Below, in pieces: positions 62,109 through 64,000 of a DNA stretch of 64,000 bases; positions within the stretch are counted from its first letter, which is position 1; each line of letters begins with the position of its first letter. The notes under the pieces are model-generated. The model searched no databases and was not told where the DNA came from. It saw only the letters and a list, made by a program, of their open reading frames with translations. Position numbers and translations under genes: made by a program. Source of the DNA: Caulobacteraceae bacterium (lineage in GTDB: Bacteria; Pseudomonadota; Alphaproteobacteria; Caulobacterales; Caulobacteraceae). The stretch lies in contig CANJLH010000011.1 in the NCBI GenBank assembly GCA_947475415.1, positions 1 through 64,000 of the forward strand. The letters run 5' to 3'.

Positions 62109-62860
62109 AGGCGGCGATTGCTTGTCTGCTGCTGCTGGTCTGCGCGTCGCCGGCCCTGGCGCAGGAGCATGCGGCGGAGGCGATCTATCCCGCGGACCGG
62201 ATGGCAGCCGCGCGCCGGCAGCTGGCCGAAGAGCACGGCGGCATGCCCTGGTCCAAGGCGGAGCTGGAGCTGGCGGAGGCGAATCCCGCCAGCGGGGGCT
62301 ACGCCTGGCAGGCGCGGGCCTCGATCGGGGGCGATATCAACAGGTGGGTGGTCAAGTCCGAGGGTTACGGCGACCGGCAGGTCGACCATGCTGAGGTGCA
62401 GGCGCTCTATTCCAAGGCCATCGGTCCCTATTTCAACTTCGAGGCGGGTCTGCGCCAGGATCTGGAGGCCGGGCCGCGGCGGACCTATGCGACGCTCGGC
62501 CTTGAGGGGTTGGCCCCCTATGGGATCGAGGTCGAGGGGGCGGTGTTCCTGTCGCAGAAGGGTGAGGCCTTTGCGCGCCTGGAAACCTGGACCGACTTCA
62601 GGCTGACCCAGAGGCTGATCCTGCAGCCGCGCGTCGAGGTCAATCTCGCCGCCCAGCGGTCAGCGGAGCTGGGCCTGGGCGGCGGACTAAATGACGCCGA
62701 CGCGGGCCTGCGGCTGCGCTACGCCGCCAAGCCGGAACTGGCGCCCTATGTGGGCGTCACCTGGCGGCGCAAGTTCGGACTGGCGGCGCGGACCGCGCGC
62801 GCCGGGGGCGAAGCCGCCGCCGACACGCGCGCCGTGGTGGGCCTTTCCGCTTGGTTCTAA
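62105..62860 (+). CDS. copB: copper resistance protein CopB/PcoB
   Basis: This 251-residue outer-membrane beta-barrel has a signal peptide ending SPALAQE and the CopB pattern (RASIGGDINRWVVKSEGYG, EVQALYSKAIGPYFNFEAGLRQD, WRRKFG near the C-terminus). The start is GTG at 62105, overlapping the copA stop by 4 bases. It is shorter than CopB with an N-terminal Met/His-rich part, which is absent here. It works with CopA in copper tolerance at the outer membrane. Its stop overlaps that of the convergent amidohydrolase gene. Confidence 0.92.
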   Translation: MKAAIACLLLLVCASPALAQEHAAEAIYPADRMAAARRQLAEEHGGMPWSKAELELAEANPASGGYAWQARASIGGDINRWVVKSEGYGDRQVDHAEVQALYSKAIGPYFNFEAGLRQDLEAGPRRTYATLGLEGLAPYGIEVEGAVFLSQKGEAFARLETWTDFRLTQRLILQPRVEVNLAAQRSAELGLGGGLNDADAGLRLRYAAKPELAPYVGVTWRRKFGLAARTARAGGEAAADTRAVVGLSAWF

Positions 62861-64000
62861 ACTGCGGCGAGGATCTTTTTGATATCCCGCGAGGTGACGG
62901 GACGGCTGGGGTCGAAGTTGGGGTTGAGGCCGCCCAAGTGGCTCTGCTCGGCGATGTCCACACCGCCGGCCTGGGCTCTGAGCGCACCGACAGTGCAGTT
63001 CTCGCGGCCTAGGATCTTGATCGGGTCATACCCGAAGTCGCGCATCATGTTCAGGTGGGTGATTTTGTCGATCACGTCCCTGGGCAGATGCTTGACGCCA
63101 TTCCAGATGCTCTCTGGCGACTTGGGCCACATGCAGTCGGAATGCGGATAGTCGCACTCCCAGGTGACGTTATCGACGCCCACGGCGTCCAGGTTCTTCA
63201 GCCCGAAATCATCCTCGATGAAGCAGGTGATGATGTGCTTGCGGAAGACGTCGCTGGGCTTCTGACCATCGCCGAAGTCGAAGTTGGTCCAGGCTCCGTG
63301 CTGTTGCTGAACATAGTCGGCCCGCTCCAGGAAGTAAGGGATCCAGCCGATACCGCCCTCGGACAGCGCCATGCGCAGTTTCGGATGCCGCTTCCAGAAG
63401 GTGGCGAACAGCCAGTCGGCCGCGGAGTTGGCGATGGAGATCGGCATGGCGGTGATCCATGAACCGATCGGAGAGTCGTCGGAGGGGTATTCCGCCCGCG
63501 CCCCGGTGCCGATGTGGCAGCAGATCACGATGCCGCGCTCCTCGCACAGGCTCCAGAAGGGTTCCCAAACGGGATCGTGGATCGAGGCCAGGCCCAAGAG
63601 GGCGGGATTGTCGCTGAACGAAACCGCCCGGCAACCCAGGTCGGCCATTCGCGTCGTTTCGGCGATGGTGAGGCCCACATCCCACATGGGCAGCAGCGCC
63701 AGTGGGATCATCCTCCCTGGATAGGGCCCACACCAGTCCTGGATGTGCCAGTCGTTGTAGGCTTGGATGGTGGCCAGAGCGAGGGCCTTGTCCTTCTGCT
63801 GGATGAATCGGTTGCCGGCGAAACCGGGGAAGGCGGCGAAGTTCAGCGAGCCCAGCACGCCGTTGACATTCATATCGCCAATGCGGGCATGGATGTCATA
63901 GGTGCCCTTGCGCATCTGGTCGTAGGAGGTGGGCTCGTGGCCATATTCGGTCTTGGGCCGGCCGACTACGGCGTTGAGCCCGAGGCCGGTGACCTTATTG
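62857..64000 (-). CDS. amidohydrolase (ACMSD-like, PF04909), N-terminal part beyond the right edge
   Basis: The visible 381 codons encode a TIM-barrel metal hydrolase or decarboxylase: YDIHARIGDMNVNG, LALLPMWDVGLTIAET, SFSDNPALLGLAS, His in CCHIGTG and ECDYPHSDCMWPKS. The frame stays open through 64000 (KVTGLGLNAVVGRPKTEYG is in register), so the start lies beyond the window. Members are common in alphaproteobacterial catabolic islands and include salicylate- or ring-carboxylate-processing enzymes. The substrate is not evident. Confidence 0.9.
   Translation of the reverse strand, partial: NKVTGLGLNAVVGRPKTEYGHEPTSYDQMRKGTYDIHARIGDMNVNGVLGSLNFAAFPGFAGNRFIQQKDKALALATIQAYNDWHIQDWCGPYPGRMIPLALLPMWDVGLTIAETTRMADLGCRAVSFSDNPALLGLASIHDPVWEPFWSLCEERGIVICCHIGTGARAEYPSDDSPIGSWITAMPISIANSAADWLFATFWKRHPKLRMALSEGGIGWIPYFLERADYVQQQHGAWTNFDFGDGQKPSDVFRKHIITCFIEDDFGLKNLDAVGVDNVTWECDYPHSDCMWPKSPESIWNGVKHLPRDVIDKITHLNMMRDFGYDPIKILGRENCTVGALRAQAGGVDIAEQSHLGGLNPNFDPSRPVTSRDIKKILAAV

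Overview
This is a high-GC window from an alphaproteobacterium, most likely a member of the Caulobacterales such as Phenylobacterium or Caulobacter. The reasons are a complete Cpa/Tad pilus operon, two perfect TTAA-N7-TTAA boxes (the site of the cell-cycle regulator CtrA) in front of surface-structure genes, a TonB receptor, and dense scattered catabolic genes of the kind found in this group. The taxonomic call is an inference from gene content, not from a marker gene. I found no rRNA, tRNA, insertion sequence, prophage or CRISPR array.

Layout. (1) 1-15459: a truncated EF-G copy at the left edge, then catabolic and redox genes: acyl-CoA dehydrogenase, TonB receptor, 3-hydroxyisobutyrate dehydrogenase-like enzyme, MFS transporter, SDR, a CrtC/AttH-like protein, Nudix hydrolase, Baeyer-Villiger-type monooxygenase, BKACE enzyme, two VOC proteins, a medium-chain reductase and a luciferase-like oxidoreductase. 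(2) 15535-31408, all on the minus strand: the tight pilus operon cpaB-cpaC-small lipoprotein-cpaE-cpaF-tadB-tadC-TPR/LytR_C lipoprotein-TPR protein-cpaA, two tandemly duplicated Flp pilin genes, a three-gene ABC exporter/methyltransferase cassette, and three TadE/TadG-type genes. (3) 31776-34405: a sensor kinase and OmpR-type regulator with a KdpD-like membrane part but no kdpABC nearby. (4) 34888-45110: a methyltransferase, a 2068-residue protein made of 13 near-identical repeats, a glycosyltransferase-like protein, a second methyltransferase and a small EF-hand protein. (5) 45173-55014: more catabolic genes, including a degenerate SDR, an NTF2-like protein, a frameshifted molybdopterin oxidoreductase, two P450s, a CaiB-type CoA-transferase, a phosphotransferase-fold protein and an amidase. 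(6) 55019-62860: metal resistance, with ChrA, a DUF2889 protein, a copper P-type ATPase divergent from a CsoR-type repressor over two operator-like palindromes, a His/Met-rich periplasmic protein, a CopA multicopper oxidase and CopB. (7) An amidohydrolase runs off the right edge.

How it fits together. Regions 2 to 4 look like a surface-attachment neighbourhood: pilus machinery, pilins, a membrane sensor and a giant repetitive, probably calcium-binding surface or secreted protein, with CtrA-like boxes before pilin 1 and before the giant gene. The giant protein and its modification-type neighbours are the best candidate for an undescribed system. The catabolic genes on both flanks suggest degradation of hydrophobic cyclic compounds through oxygenation, CoA activation and beta-oxidation-like steps; the actual substrate cannot be read from the sequence.
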